A stretch of 64,000 nucleotides of DNA from Phascolarctobacterium sp. (lineage in GTDB: Bacteria > Bacillota > Negativicutes > Acidaminococcales > Acidaminococcaceae), in assembly GCA_004558595.1 (NCBI GenBank), contig SFCN01000001.1, forward strand, positions 13,040-77,039. The letters are read 5' to 3'. The notes below the pieces were generated by a model. The model was given only the letters and a program-made list of their open reading frames with translations, was not told the DNA's origin and ran no database searches. The position numbers were made by a program, and so were the translations under genes. The first letter of the stretch is position 1, and each line of letters opens with the position of its first letter. Positions 20,232 through 29,684 of this stretch are shown in pieces.

Positions 20232-20465
20232 CTAATCCTTTGGCTCATGTCTGTAAAAATACTTATCCATATACCAAAATATCAGTTTGAGGCCTATTGT
20301 CATGGCAAAGAAAATGCTGCCGCTATCATAATCAATATAGCCCAAGCGCAGGCTGTTCAGGCCCGTGATAAAAATCATATTCAGCCACAAAAAGCCGTAA
20401 AAAGCCAAAATCACCTGCACATACCACGGCGGCTTGATACGCTTGTTATTATCCTCAGGCAACAT
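20232..20465 (-). CDS. Small two-helix membrane protein, function unknown
   Basis: A 77-residue protein starting MLPEDNNKRIKPPWY, with two hydrophobic segments (VQVILAFYGFLWLNMIFITG and SIFFAMTIGLKLIFWYM) and a charged C terminus RHEPKD. I start at 20465 because GGAGG lies seven bases upstream; further upstream starts overlap that site. No family recognised. It has its own upstream terminator from the tRNA unit and lies before a Nudix gene. Confidence 0.55.
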   Translation of the reverse strand: MLPEDNNKRIKPPWYVQVILAFYGFLWLNMIFITGLNSLRLGYIDYDSGSIFFAMTIGLKLIFWYMDKYFYRHEPKD

Positions 20466-20482
20466 GGCCATTCCTCCACAAA

Positions 20483-20510
20483 ATAAAAAAGCCACGCTTT
20501 CGCGCAGCCT
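20483..20510 (-). terminator. Intrinsic terminator upstream of the small membrane gene
   Basis: Minus strand GCTGCGC-GAAA-GCGTGGC followed by TTTTTTATTTT. It is the second terminator behind tRNA-Ala; a GNRA-type loop makes it stable. Confidence 0.75.
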
Positions 20511-20531
20511 TATTATTCTCTTATTAAGATA

Positions 20532-20548
20532 AGCGGGATCGAACCGCT
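20532..20548 (-). other. Isolated tRNA T-arm-like sequence (possible tRNA scar)
   Basis: Minus strand AGCGGTTCGATCCCGCT forms a 5-bp stem with a seven-base TTCGATC loop, exactly a tRNA T-arm. No D-arm or anticodon arm precedes it. It sits between two terminators behind tRNA-Ala, so it may be the remains of a deleted tRNA gene or an integration scar. Confidence 0.45.
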
Positions 20549-20574
20549 GTTTTTTGTTTGTTTACATTGAATCA

Positions 20575-20603
20575 ATAAAAAGGCCACGCCCTTTGGCGTG
20601 GCC
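20575..20603 (-). terminator. Terminator of tRNA-Ala
   Basis: Minus strand GGCCACGCC-AAA-GGGCGTGGCC followed by TTTTTATT, 13 bases behind the tRNA CCA end. Confidence 0.9.
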
Positions 20604-20615
20604 GTAGCTTTCTTC

Positions 20616-20691
<76 letters not shown>

Positions 20692-20781
20692 AAAAGACAA
20701 TTATTATATTACAGGAAATATTATACTTTGTCAAGCACTTCCTGCATTCTTTTTACAAAGCCTAACGAAGCCTATTAAAGC

Positions 20782-21960
20782 TTACAGGCCTGCTTGCTCG
20801 CGCAGGGCAGCAGCCTTGTCGGTGTGCTCCCAGGGCAGGTCCACGTCGGTGCGACCAAAATGACCGTAAGCAGCGGTTTGCTTGTAGATGGGACGGAGCA
20901 GGTTCAGTTCGCGGATGATGCCGGTGGGGCTCAGAGCGAAGTTCTTACGTACCAGCTCTGCGATCTTCTCTTCATCAATCTTAGCAGTGCCAAAGGTTTC
21001 AACCAAAACAGAAACCGGTTGAGCTACGCCGATGGCATAAGCCAATTGGATTTCGCATTTATCTGCCAAGCCAGCGGCAACGATGTTTTTAGCAACGTAA
21101 CGAGCGGCATAAGCGGCACTACGGTCCACCTTGGAGGGGTCCTTGCCAGAGAAAGCACCACCGCCATGACGAGCCATACCACCATAGGTGTCAACGATAA
21201 TCTTGCGACCGGTCAGGCCGGCATCGCCTTGAGGACCGCCGATTACAAAGCGACCGGTGGGGTTAATATAGTATTTGGTGTTCTCGTCCAGCATTGCTGC
21301 AGGAACGATAGCCTTAACTACGTTTTCAATCAAATCCTTCTCAATTTGCTCGTGGGTAATTTCCGGAGCATGTTGGGAAGAAATAACGATGGCATCGATG
21401 CGCTCAGGCTTGCCATTTACGTATTCTACGGTTACTTGGGTCTTGCCATCAGGACGCAGGTAAGGAAGAGTGCCGTTCTTGCGTACTTCGGTCAAGCGCA
21501 GAGCCAGTTTATTAGCCAGATATGCAGGCATGGGCATGTAACTCTCGGTTTCATTGGTAGCATAACCGAACATCATGCCTTGGTCACCAGCGCCAGCCTC
21601 TTCCTCAGCGGCACGGCCTTCCTTAGCCTCTAAAGCCTTGTCAACGCCCATGGCGATATCGCTGGATTGCTCGTCGATAGAAATCAGCACGCCACAGGTA
21701 TTGCCATCAAAGCCGTACTTAGCACGGTCGTAGCCAATGTCGATGACGGTTTTACGAGCGATGCGAGGAATATCCACATAGCAGTTGGTAGAAATTTCGC
21801 CAAAAATATGGATTTGGCCGGTGGTTACGATGGTTTCGCAGGCTACACGACCCTTAGGATCTTCCTTTAAAATGGCATCCAACACAGCATCGGAAATCTG
21901 GTCGGCAATTTTATCAGGATGGCCTTCAGTTACAGATTCAGAGGTAAATAATTTTCTCAT
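20782..21960 (-). CDS. metK: S-adenosylmethionine synthetase
   Basis: MetK makes SAM from methionine and ATP. The 392-residue protein has the expected motifs: [20 protein letters not shown] at the N terminus, [12 protein letters not shown] (about 120-131), [21 protein letters not shown], and [25 protein letters not shown] precedes the ATG. Expression is under an S-box riboswitch upstream, so it should be turned off when SAM is abundant. Confidence 0.98.
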   Translation of the reverse strand: MRKLFTSESVTEGHPDKIADQISDAVLDAILKEDPKGRVACETIVTTGQIHIFGEISTNCYVDIPRIARKTVIDIGYDRAKYGFDGNTCGVLISIDEQSSDIAMGVDKALEAKEGRAAEEEAGAGDQGMMFGYATNETESYMPMPAYLANKLALRLTEVRKNGTLPYLRPDGKTQVTVEYVNGKPERIDAIVISSQHAPEITHEQIEKDLIENVVKAIVPAAMLDENTKYYINPTGRFVIGGPQGDAGLTGRKIIVDTYGGMARHGGGAFSGKDPSKVDRSAAYAARYVAKNIVAAGLADKCEIQLAYAIGVAQPVSVLVETFGTAKIDEEKIAELVRKNFALSPTGIIRELNLLRPIYKQTAAYGHFGRTDVDLPWEHTDKAAALREQAGL

Positions 21961-22052
21961 AGTTCGTCTTATCTCCTTTCACAGACATACCTTAAACACG
22001 ATAACAACAATGGATACGGAAGCTAAAACTACCTTTACACTCTAATGAGGAA

Positions 22053-22212
22053 TAAAAAAGGCGTTCTCTACATGAGAACGCCGTAAATTGCTTTATAGCA
22101 TCCTCATCTCACAGCTAAAGTGCTGCAGGACTTAGCACCGTTTTACGGACATCACTCCGCAATGGTTGCTGCGGCTTCACAGGGCCATTCCCTCCACCGC
22201 TCTTGATGAGTA
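22053..22212 (-). ncRNA. SAM-I (S-box) riboswitch with terminator before metK
   Basis: On the minus strand the aptamer begins at about 22212 with ACTCATCAAGAGCGGTGGAG, then GGAATGGCCCTGTGAAGCC and GGCAACC-like CAGCAACC, matching the conserved S-box core (kink-turn, P1-P4). It ends in a hairpin GGCGTTCTC/GAGAACGCC with TTTTTTATT (22053-22082), the off-state terminator. Binding of SAM should favour termination, lowering metK transcription. The metK ATG is 93 bases beyond. It explains most of the 390-base gap between coaBC and metK. Confidence 0.95.
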
Positions 22213-22353
22213 TTATTAATTTCACCTTGCACATTATAATACATTTTTCCGATTATAGCAATAGGCTTTAGCAAGATTTCACAAGATTTCCATGATTTTT
22301 TTGCTTTACAACCCTTTATTGCTTATCAAGATTTTGTACCAATACGCAATTAT

Positions 22354-23568
22354 TTAATTTGTTTGACGCAGTTGACGAATTTTCAAGGCTTCATCCAAAA
22401 TACAGTTGGCTACGTCCACCTTAGGCATTTGCTCCAAGGAACGCACCTCACCATTGGCAAAGAGGAATTTTACGATATTGGTATCCGCATTAAAGCCTGC
22501 GCCAGCAGCAGTTACGTCGTTGGCGACAATCATATCCAGATTCTTTTTCACTACCTTATCCCGGGCATTTTCCAGCAGGTTCTGAGTTTCTGCTGCGAAG
22601 CCCACCAGCACCTGATGAGTCTTCTGGGCGCCCAAGGTCTTCAAAATATCAGGATTTTTATCCATAACAACCGTCAAAGCATCGTCTGTCTTCTTCTTAA
22701 TTTTTTGGTCAGCTACATCACGAGGACGATAGTCGGCCACAGCAGCAGCCTTGATCACAATATCAGCTGCCTCGTAGGCCTCCAAGCAGGCCTCAAGCAT
22801 CTCGTTAGTAGTTTCTACCTTGATAGCCTTAACATTGGCCGGAATAGCCAAGGCAGAAGGACCGCTGACCAAGAGCACCTCAGCGCCACGCTCCGCCGCC
22901 ATTTGCGCTACGGCATAGCCCATCTTACCGCTGGAACGATTGCCCACAAAGCGCACCGGGTCAATGGGCTCGCGGGTGCCTGCGGCAGTAACCAAAACCT
23001 TGAGACCACATAAATCCCCCTCACGCTTTGCGAAGAAGGCGCTCAAAAACTCCACAATCTCCTGGGGCTCAGGCAATCTGCCAGCACCGCTGGTGCCACA
23101 GGCCAGTTTGCCTACCGCCGGAGGCATCACAGTAACACCACGACCTTGGAGCTTGGCTAGATTTTCTTGGGTTGCAGCATTTTCGTACATACCGGTATTC
23201 ATAGCCGGGCACACCACAATAGGAGCCTGCGCTGCCAACAAGGTAGTGCTTAAAAGGTCATCAGCCAAGCCATAGGCCATCTTGGCGATAATATTGGCCG
23301 TTGCCGGCGCTACTACAAAGGCATCGGCCCAGTTAGCCAAAGCAATATGCTCCACATTAAACTCTTGATTAGAGCTCCACATGGATACAGCCACTTGATT
23401 ACCACTAATTTCCTTAAAAGTAAGCGGAGTCACGAATTGCTGCGCGTGCTCGGTCATTACCACACGCACCTGACAGCCCTGCTTGCGCAGTCGGCTTACC
23501 AAATCCACAGCCTTATACACGGCGATGCCGCCAGTAACCCCTAAAACAATCTTTTTACCCTTTAACAA
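22354..23568 (-). CDS. coaBC: CoaBC: phosphopantothenoylcysteine decarboxylase / phosphopantothenate-cysteine ligase
   Basis: This bifunctional enzyme catalyses two steps of coenzyme A synthesis. The CoaC half (1-180) has the flavin-binding start GKKIVLGVTGGIAVYKA, the APATANIIAKMAYGLADDLL region and the PAMNTGMYENAAT loop; the CoaB half (185-404) has VTAAGTREPIDPVRFVGNRSSGKMG and KIKKK(T). A TTG start at 23568 is supported by GGAGGACAAGGCC upstream. It ends the yicC-remA-gmk-rpoZ-coaBC series. Confidence 0.96.
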   Translation of the reverse strand: MLKGKKIVLGVTGGIAVYKAVDLVSRLRKQGCQVRVVMTEHAQQFVTPLTFKEISGNQVAVSMWSSNQEFNVEHIALANWADAFVVAPATANIIAKMAYGLADDLLSTTLLAAQAPIVVCPAMNTGMYENAATQENLAKLQGRGVTVMPPAVGKLACGTSGAGRLPEPQEIVEFLSAFFAKREGDLCGLKVLVTAAGTREPIDPVRFVGNRSSGKMGYAVAQMAAERGAEVLLVSGPSALAIPANVKAIKVETTNEMLEACLEAYEAADIVIKAAAVADYRPRDVADQKIKKKTDDALTVVMDKNPDILKTLGAQKTHQVLVGFAAETQNLLENARDKVVKKNLDMIVANDVTAAGAGFNADTNIVKFLFANGEVRSLEQMPKVDVANCILDEALKIRQLRQTN

Positions 23569-23610
23569 GGCCTTGTCCTCCCGCTGAATCGCGTTTATTA
23601 CGTTTATTTT

Positions 23611-23805
23611 TTATACGTTTTTAGTACGCTCGTAGGTAATCACATCATCAGCGATCTCCTTAAGCGCAGTGCTAACCTCTTTCTCAGGCGCATTTACTGC
23701 GGGCTTGGTCAGCTCGCGAGCTCTTTTAGCAGCCAAAATAACCAAGGTGTACTTGCTATCCACCTTTTCAGCCAAATAGTCAATAGAAGGATCTACCATG
23801 GACAT
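23611..23805 (-). CDS. rpoZ: RNA polymerase omega subunit
   Basis: A 64-residue omega subunit that chaperones beta' during polymerase assembly. Recognised by YTLVILAAKRARELTK and the following acidic segment with KEVSTALKEIADDVI; also by its classic place between gmk and coaBC. GGAGTG precedes the ATG. Slightly short but within family range. Confidence 0.92.
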   Translation of the reverse strand: MSMVDPSIDYLAEKVDSKYTLVILAAKRARELTKPAVNAPEKEVSTALKEIADDVITYERTKNV

Positions 23806-23838
23806 ATATCTTCACTCCTTTAGCTTCACTATAATCTA

Positions 23839-24483
23839 TTATTTCGCTTCTTGCTTCGCTTTGCAAATTTCATCCACAATAAAATAAGTTCTTGCCACAC
23901 GATAACGCTCCGCTTCCATAATGGTCAGCACCTTGTTGGCAGCCTTTGTCGCGATATCATTGACGATAATATAATCATATTTTGCAGCGTAGGTCAGCTC
24001 GCTGGCAGCGGAGGCCATGCGTCGCTTGATAACCTCCTCGCTATCAGTGCCACGCTTATAAATGCGAGCAGAAAGCTCATCCAGAGACGGGGGCACGATA
24101 AAGACGAAAACACCCTCGGGGAAGCGCTCCTTGATTTGCAGGGCACCCTGAATATCAATCTCCAGCAGCACATCATGCCCACTTTGCAAAAGGTCCATCA
24201 CGTATTTACGCGGTGTGCCATAATAATTACCATAAACCTCTGCATATTCCAAAAGCTCTCCCTTAGCGATCATCTCCTGTACCTCGGGGACGGTCTTGAA
24301 GAAATAGCTTTTGCCATCCACCTCGCCTACACGGGGCTGACGGGTAGTTACAGAAATAGAATAACCTAAATCGGGCAGCTGCTCGCGCAGAATTTGACAA
24401 ATTGTCCCCTTGCCGGCGCCAGAAGGTCCGGAAACCACCAGCAGTACCCCTTGGGGAGTTACATGCTCTTTTTCCACAGCCAT
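23839..24483 (-). CDS. gmk: Guanylate kinase
   Basis: Gmk phosphorylates GMP to GDP. The 214-residue protein carries the P-loop VVSGPSGAGKGTICQIL, the GMP-binding segment SISVTTRQPRVGEVDGKSYFF, and LLEIDIQGALQIKERFP. I start at 24483 (MAVEKEHVTPQG), seven bases after GGAGTAG; the ATG is just after the remA stop, so both are coupled. Nucleotide and RNA polymerase genes (rpoZ) next to it are the usual arrangement. Confidence 0.96.
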   Translation of the reverse strand: MAVEKEHVTPQGVLLVVSGPSGAGKGTICQILREQLPDLGYSISVTTRQPRVGEVDGKSYFFKTVPEVQEMIAKGELLEYAEVYGNYYGTPRKYVMDLLQSGHDVLLEIDIQGALQIKERFPEGVFVFIVPPSLDELSARIYKRGTDSEEVIKRRMASAASELTYAAKYDYIIVNDIATKAANKVLTIMEAERYRVARTYFIVDEICKAKQEAK

Positions 24484-24487
24484 ATTC

Positions 24488-24748
24488 CTACTCCTCTTCC
24501 TCCACATCGGTGGCCATAAGACGATTAGCAACTGTTTCCGGCTGTACAGCGCTCAAAAGAATATGACCACTGTCAGTAACTACCACTGCTCTAGTTCTAC
24601 GACCATAGGTGGCGTCAATGAGCAAGCCCCTGTCGCGGGCTTCCTGAATAATACGCTTAATGGGCGCGGATTCAGGACTAATAATGGCAATAATCCGATT
24701 AGCGGCCACTACATTGCCGAAACCGATATTAATAAGCTTAACATCCAC
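24488..24748 (-). CDS. remA: RemA-like DNA-binding regulator (DUF370)
   Basis: An 86-residue protein with the family core [20 protein letters not shown] and [18 protein letters not shown]. In Bacillus, RemA forms DNA-wrapping rings and activates matrix genes; the gene is conserved beside yicC and gmk across Firmicutes. Its targets here are unknown. An acidic tail EEEE ends the protein. Confidence 0.92.
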   Translation of the reverse strand: MDVKLINIGFGNVVAANRIIAIISPESAPIKRIIQEARDRGLLIDATYGRRTRAVVVTDSGHILLSAVQPETVANRLMATDVEEEE

Positions 24749-24763
24749 GTTGCTACTCCTCTC

Positions 24764-25663
24764 TTATTCGATATTTTGAATTTGCTCGCGGATTTTTTCA
24801 ATTTCCGCTTTAATTTCTACTACAATTTGGGCCAAGGTATAATCGTTAGCCTTGGAAGCTATAGTATTGGCTTCACGATTGAATTCCTGAATCAAAAAGT
24901 CCAGCTTACGACCTACGGGCTGGTCGGAAGCGATAATAGTCTTAAACTGCTTAATGTGGCTCTTCAAGCGCACAATCTCCTCAGTGATGCTGGTACGGTC
25001 AGCAAAAATCGCTACCTCCTGTAGCAGACGCTCCGGCTCCACCGTAATATTGTGATCCGCCAAAAGATTGTTTAAGCGTTCGCTAAGCTTAGCTTGATAT
25101 TCATCCACTACCATGGGAGACCGCTCCTCAATTAAAGCCAGCTTTTGGGCAATTAAATCGGCGCGATAAATAAAGTCTCCATAGATATTGCCACCTTCGG
25201 TTTCACGCATAGCCACCAAATTTGTCAGAGCTTGGCGCACAGCCTGCTCCACCTTGGGCCAAACGCTTTCCACATCAAAGAAGCCTTCCTTCACATTGAT
25301 AACGTCCTGACAACGGGAAATGTAGAGAATCTCTTGAGCTTGGTTGATACCTGCGTCACTAGCGCCAATGGCCTCGCCCACCTCCTGCAAAGCCCTGTGA
25401 TAGGCAGCAGCCAAATTCTTATCCACCTTCAAGGTGCAGTTATCACTGGTGGTATAATCAGCGTTGATAAACACATCGATGCGACCGCGACTAACAGTTT
25501 TTAAGATTGTTTTACGAATGCGGTCCTCTAGGGGATTCAAAAAACGGGGCAAGCGAATCGCCACCTCGTTATAACGGTGGTTTACGGTTTTCATTTCCAC
25601 GGTGATGGAAAAATCAGCGTCCTCGTACTCACCGCGACCAAAACCGGTCATACTCTTTAACAC
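24764..25663 (-). CDS. yicC: YicC family endoribonuclease
   Basis: A 299-residue YicC-like protein: SMTGFGRGEYEDADFSITVEMKTVNHR at the N terminus and KLDFLIQEFNREANTIASKAND near the C terminus are family signatures. Family members are endoribonucleases involved in sRNA or mRNA decay. GTG start at 25663 with GGAGG seven bases upstream. It opens the yicC-remA-gmk-rpoZ-coaBC operon. Confidence 0.93.
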   Translation of the reverse strand: MLKSMTGFGRGEYEDADFSITVEMKTVNHRYNEVAIRLPRFLNPLEDRIRKTILKTVSRGRIDVFINADYTTSDNCTLKVDKNLAAAYHRALQEVGEAIGASDAGINQAQEILYISRCQDVINVKEGFFDVESVWPKVEQAVRQALTNLVAMRETEGGNIYGDFIYRADLIAQKLALIEERSPMVVDEYQAKLSERLNNLLADHNITVEPERLLQEVAIFADRTSITEEIVRLKSHIKQFKTIIASDQPVGRKLDFLIQEFNREANTIASKANDYTLAQIVVEIKAEIEKIREQIQNIE

Positions 25664-25748
25664 GAGCTTCCTCCCAACTCCAAAAAGGGTGTATTTTGAG
25701 TTTGCACAATAGATAAGCCATTTTCTTAGCTCTTATCTTGAAGAAATA

Positions 25749-25777
25749 TTATACCATATTTTGCTCCTGATTTCAGC
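25749..25777 (-). promoter_or_regulatory. Promoter of the yicC-coaBC operon
   Basis: Minus strand CTGAAA (25772-25777), 17 bases, TATAAT (25749-25754). The -10 is perfect, the -35 has four of six bases. It begins transcription about 80 bases before yicC. Confidence 0.6.
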
Positions 25778-25830
25778 TTTTTTCTTGCATTTTAGGGATT
25801 TTTCTCAAAATATGGCCCATAAAAAGCTAA

Positions 25831-26310
25831 TTATTCCTGCCAGCCCTTGCACAAATCGACCCAGCCTTGGCAGTTGGAGGAGTATTTTTCCAGCTCCTCA
25901 GGAGTCAATTCGATAGCGCTATTGGAGCTGCCACAGGCGGGAAAGAAGGTCGTAAAACGCTTCAAGGATTCATCAAGATAGACCTTTACGCCCTCATTAA
26001 TGCCAAAGGAGCACACACCGCCGATGGCATGACCAATCATGGGCTCAACCTCATCAGCACTGAGCATTTTGGCCTTACAGCCAAAGAAATGCTTGTATTT
26101 AGCATTGTCTACCTTAGCATCACCGGCTGCGACAATCAGTACGCAGCTATTATCGTTGAGCTTGAAGGACAGAGTCTTCGCGATGCGGGCCGGCTCGCAG
26201 CCTGCGGCTTGGGCAGCTAGCTCTACGGTGGCGCTGCTAGTGGGGAATTCTATGATTCTATCATCTATGTTGAACTGACGCATATAAGCGCGTACTTTTT
26301 CAATGGACAT
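25831..26310 (-). CDS. YbaK/ProX-type aminoacyl-tRNA deacylase
   Basis: A 159-residue single-domain member of the YbaK/EbsC family, which hydrolyses mischarged tRNAs (for example Cys- or Ala-tRNA-Pro). Visible are KTLSFKLNDNSCVLIVAAGDAKVDNAKYK and the GGVCSFGINEGVKVYLDESLKRF motif typical of the active site. AGGAGG lies eight bases before the ATG. It is separated from rqcH by about 50 bases. Which tRNA it edits is not decidable. Confidence 0.85.
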   Translation of the reverse strand: MSIEKVRAYMRQFNIDDRIIEFPTSSATVELAAQAAGCEPARIAKTLSFKLNDNSCVLIVAAGDAKVDNAKYKHFFGCKAKMLSADEVEPMIGHAIGGVCSFGINEGVKVYLDESLKRFTTFFPACGSSNSAIELTPEELEKYSSNCQGWVDLCKGWQE

Positions 26311-26358
26311 GGGATTGGCCTCCTTCTTATTTATGTATTTTATCCATAAAGGACGAGC

Positions 26359-28095
26359 TTAGCTTTGCTGTAGATATGACCTAAGAGCTTGCTCGTCCGG
26401 AGTAGTGTAATAGGTCTTCTGGTTGGTAAAAATGACGAAGCCTGGCTTGGAGCCAGCGGGCTTCTTCACATAGCGACGTTCCACGCAATCCACGGGCACA
26501 TTGCTGCTATGCCTAGCCTTGCTGAAATAAGCAGCCAGCTCTGCAGCTAGCAAAATATCCTCTTGGCTGGGCTCCGCAGCCTTCATGATAATGTGAGAGC
26601 CAGGAATATCCTTCGTGTGGAACCACAAATCTCGTGGAACTCCCAAGGTAAAGGTCACATAATCATTTTGCTTGTTGTTTTTACCAATATATAAATCCAC
26701 GCCTTGGCGTAGCTTAATATGGAGAGGCTGCGATTTTTGCAGAGCGGTTTTTTTCTTTTTGCCAAACTCTTTTATAAGTCCTGCAGCTACCATCTCTTGG
26801 CGAATCTCTTCGATTTCATTCTTGCTCGTAGCGGTGAGCAAGGATGCATCCAGAGTAGCCAAATAAGCAAGCATGCTTTCCGTAGCTTGGATCTGCTGAC
26901 GCACTTCACTTTGAGCACGCTTAAATTTATTATAACGCTTGTAATAAGCCTGTGCGTTTTCCGTTGGTGAAAGCACAGGATTCAACTTAATTTGCACGGG
27001 CTCACCATCGTAAATATTATAGAGCTCCACGTTGGTCTGACCCTTGCGCAGCTGGTAGATGTTGGCCATAAGAGTATCAGCCAGCATCCGCTGGCCTTCA
27101 GCATCCTCGGCATGGAGCAAATCCTCCTCTAAAGCTGCCAACTTTTTGGTGAGCTTAGCGCTTTCCGCTGTAACGAGCTTTTGTAGCTGTTCATGCTGTG
27201 GTAATTGGATGGGCGTAAGACTTACAGCGTAATTGATAGCGCTGTTGATATTGGCAAATTCTCTAACAGTTATCCCCTGCTCTAGCGCTGTTGGCGAAAG
27301 CGTTAGGATGGTTTTTACCTGATTGGTACGACTGATGAGGGCATACACAGGCTTGGGATCACTGCTTGCTAAGCTTTGCTGCAGCTGAGCCACGCTCTGG
27401 GTCAAGGCCTTAGCTTCGGCAGGCTCGAGACGTACAGTCTGGGGCAAAATATCTGCGGCGGCTAAGAGCTGAGTAGCCGTGGCCTTGCCCATGCCGGTGG
27501 TAGCGCTAACAAAGGCTTTCGCGAAATTGGCGCTAGGAATGCTGTTCGCTTCGCTGACTATGGTGGTCGGGTCTGCAGTCAAAAGATTGAGGCCCGTCTG
27601 CGGCGGGGGCGCCACGTACTCCTTTCCCGGCAGGATGGCCCGGTAGCTGCTCTGAGACGCGCCCACATGCTTCAAGCTATCGATAATTACATCTTCCTGT
27701 GTCAGAATCAAATTACTGTTCTTACCTGTGAGCTCACAAATAAGCTTCTTCGTAATAATCTTGCTGGATTGGCCCAGCATATCGATTTCCAGCGTAATAA
27801 CGCGGTCCAGCCCACTTTGGTAAATCTTAGTGATACGCCCCTCCTCCAGATGCTTGCGGAGCAGCATACAAAAGCTAGGGGGAGTTTCCGGGTTTTCCGG
27901 TAGCTTTTCCGGAATGTAAAGGCAAGGTCTGCCACCGTTCATATCAGCTACTAAAGCGCTGGTGTCACGACTGCGACGGACTAAAAGCAGCACCGTTTGG
28001 GCATTGGGCATGTAAACTCTGTAGATTTTACTGCCCAACAGCTCATTATTTAGATTATCCGTAACTAGTTTTAGTGTTAATCCTTCAAGGTTCAT
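26359..28095 (-). CDS. rqcH: RqcH (NFACT/FbpA family) ribosome quality-control factor
   Basis: RqcH binds obstructed 50S subunits and recruits Ala-tRNA to add alanine tails that mark stalled peptides for degradation. The 578-residue protein has the NFACT-N domain (1-190, with LNNELLGSKIYRVYMPN and SFCMLLRKHLEEG), the coiled-coil middle (about 290-440), and the NFACT-R domain near the C terminus (DLWFHTKDIPGSHIIMK, about 490-506). The older name is fibronectin-binding protein. Its ATG overlaps the stop of the AbiE-like toxin gene (ATGA), an odd coupling. Confidence 0.93.
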   Translation of the reverse strand: MNLEGLTLKLVTDNLNNELLGSKIYRVYMPNAQTVLLLVRRSRDTSALVADMNGGRPCLYIPEKLPENPETPPSFCMLLRKHLEEGRITKIYQSGLDRVITLEIDMLGQSSKIITKKLICELTGKNSNLILTQEDVIIDSLKHVGASQSSYRAILPGKEYVAPPPQTGLNLLTADPTTIVSEANSIPSANFAKAFVSATTGMGKATATQLLAAADILPQTVRLEPAEAKALTQSVAQLQQSLASSDPKPVYALISRTNQVKTILTLSPTALEQGITVREFANINSAINYAVSLTPIQLPQHEQLQKLVTAESAKLTKKLAALEEDLLHAEDAEGQRMLADTLMANIYQLRKGQTNVELYNIYDGEPVQIKLNPVLSPTENAQAYYKRYNKFKRAQSEVRQQIQATESMLAYLATLDASLLTATSKNEIEEIRQEMVAAGLIKEFGKKKKTALQKSQPLHIKLRQGVDLYIGKNNKQNDYVTFTLGVPRDLWFHTKDIPGSHIIMKAAEPSQEDILLAAELAAYFSKARHSSNVPVDCVERRYVKKPAGSKPGFVIFTNQKTYYTTPDEQALRSYLQQS

Positions 28096-29018
28096 GATAA
28101 GCGCTCCTGCTCTAGTTTAAATAAAAATATACCACTATCCATTATTGCGATAATCGCACGAATAGCCTCTTCATAACTGACGTCTTCCAGAAGTAATTTA
28201 TCAGTCACCTGCTTATAATCACTTTCAAATGCCTTTTCTTGAACTAGCTTCCTTAAAACATCCTGTGGATTCACACCGGCTTTAGCAGAATAGCACACTG
28301 GTGATTTCATCCTATCTTTTCTAACTGCCACGACTAAATCCCTAAATTTATTATCCAGCTCAACCTTAGGTAACAGTTTATAAATATCATATATGTGTCT
28401 AGAATTTCTATTTTTCTTATCATCCAAATAATAATCACATATAGCAAAAACTTTATCCACTAAAGTTCTCTCTATATTCTGTACCTGCATCTGAAAGCCT
28501 GTTAAATGATACTGATCTTGTATAGGGCTATCTATTTTTGTTAGATACTCACCTATTATGCTAGCAACAGGCATGGAGGTAGTAGGAAAGGAAGTAGTCT
28601 TATATACGGTTTCGACAATAATTTCTGATACAGGTGCATTGATTAAATTGTTTATAGCTGATTGATAGCGAATAACATAACGATTGTAATTTCGTTTACT
28701 AAAAATATTATTGCTATTGCTAATATGCATCCCCAAGTCTATCGCAGCATTTTCTATTTCAGATTTAACGAGATACTTCTGTCCCTGTGTAATCTTGCAA
28801 TTAGTCGTCAAATCTATATCTTCAGAAAAGCGATTGATAATCCTATAGCATTTTGATAAGGATGTACCACCCTTAAATACTAGAAAAGGCAATTTATTAG
28901 CCAAAGCTTTTAGAAGAAGCGTTATGTAATAATCCTTTTCTATAATCCATTCAGGAATCGCTGTTTCATGTGAAATTCTAGAAAGTAACTCGGAAAAATC
29001 ACTTTTATTATCATGCAT
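28092..29018 (-). CDS. AbiEii/AbiGii-family nucleotidyltransferase toxin
   Basis: A 308-residue protein with the DNA polymerase beta-type nucleotidyltransferase signature FLVFKGGTSLSKCYRIINRFSEDIDL (about 50-76), as in AbiEii toxins of type IV toxin-antitoxin and abortive-infection systems; MenT relatives of this family modify tRNA. ATG at 29018 overlaps the upstream antitoxin stop by eight bases; a GTG six bases further up is possible. Its codons are noticeably more AT-rich than the neighbouring rqcH, which suggests horizontal arrival. Its own stop overlaps the rqcH ATG. Confidence 0.85.
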   Translation of the reverse strand: MHDNKSDFSELLSRISHETAIPEWIIEKDYYITLLLKALANKLPFLVFKGGTSLSKCYRIINRFSEDIDLTTNCKITQGQKYLVKSEIENAAIDLGMHISNSNNIFSKRNYNRYVIRYQSAINNLINAPVSEIIVETVYKTTSFPTTSMPVASIIGEYLTKIDSPIQDQYHLTGFQMQVQNIERTLVDKVFAICDYYLDDKKNRNSRHIYDIYKLLPKVELDNKFRDLVVAVRKDRMKSPVCYSAKAGVNPQDVLRKLVQEKAFESDYKQVTDKLLLEDVSYEEAIRAIIAIMDSGIFLFKLEQERLS

Positions 29019-29637
29019 AAACACAATCCATCAACCCCATTTCATAGAGATTTTGGTAAATTCTTGAAGGATAATATTTAAAATAGGGCTTCAGCATGGC
29101 GAAGCTTAGTCCTACCGTTTGCATATAATTGAGTAATATTTGTCTTGTTTCAGCTACGGAGATTTCAAGATAAGTATTAATATCCTTAATCAAATCTAAA
29201 AACTGCAAGACCTTAGCGTTCTCAGTTGTAATCAATACTTTTGGCTTTCTCAAAATGATACCTATTTGCCCAAGTTTAGTCTCACGATAATCGCGTGTTG
29301 CTTTGTTACTCACAATTTCAATAACTGCCGCAGCTTGCGTAGTAAGTCCCAAGCTATTAGCTAGACCTATACCGCTTATATAACCTATGTACTCATCATT
29401 AGCCTTAAGGTACTTTTTTTCCACAATAGCATTACTATTTGGTGCAGCCTCTACTCCAAAAATCGTCATTTTCGGTAAATAATAAATGCCTTGGTCATAG
29501 CGTCGTATTTTGCCTGCGTCTGTCAACTTTTTGAGCTCTCTACGAATTGCTGCATCTGATTTACCACATGCTTTAAGTTCACTGGCCAAAATCACTTCAT
29601 TAGGAACATAATTATTAATGATGTATTCATAAAGCAT
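29011..29637 (-). CDS. AbiEi-like antitoxin with winged-helix domain
   Basis: A 208-residue protein. The N-terminal 60 residues form a winged-helix region (ASELKACGKSDAAIRRELKKLTDAGKIRRYDQGIYYLP) like AbiEi antitoxins, which bind the promoter and autorepress; the C-terminal part corresponds to the neutralising half and is less conserved. AAGGAGG lies before the ATG. It forms an operon with the toxin gene through an overlap. AT-rich relative to neighbours. Confidence 0.82.
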   Translation of the reverse strand: MLYEYIINNYVPNEVILASELKACGKSDAAIRRELKKLTDAGKIRRYDQGIYYLPKMTIFGVEAAPNSNAIVEKKYLKANDEYIGYISGIGLANSLGLTTQAAAVIEIVSNKATRDYRETKLGQIGIILRKPKVLITTENAKVLQFLDLIKDINTYLEISVAETRQILLNYMQTVGLSFAMLKPYFKYYPSRIYQNLYEMGLMDCVYA

Positions 29638-29684
29638 ACCATTACCTCCTTGAACGTATTTGAAGCAAGCATCTTCACTTTTGT

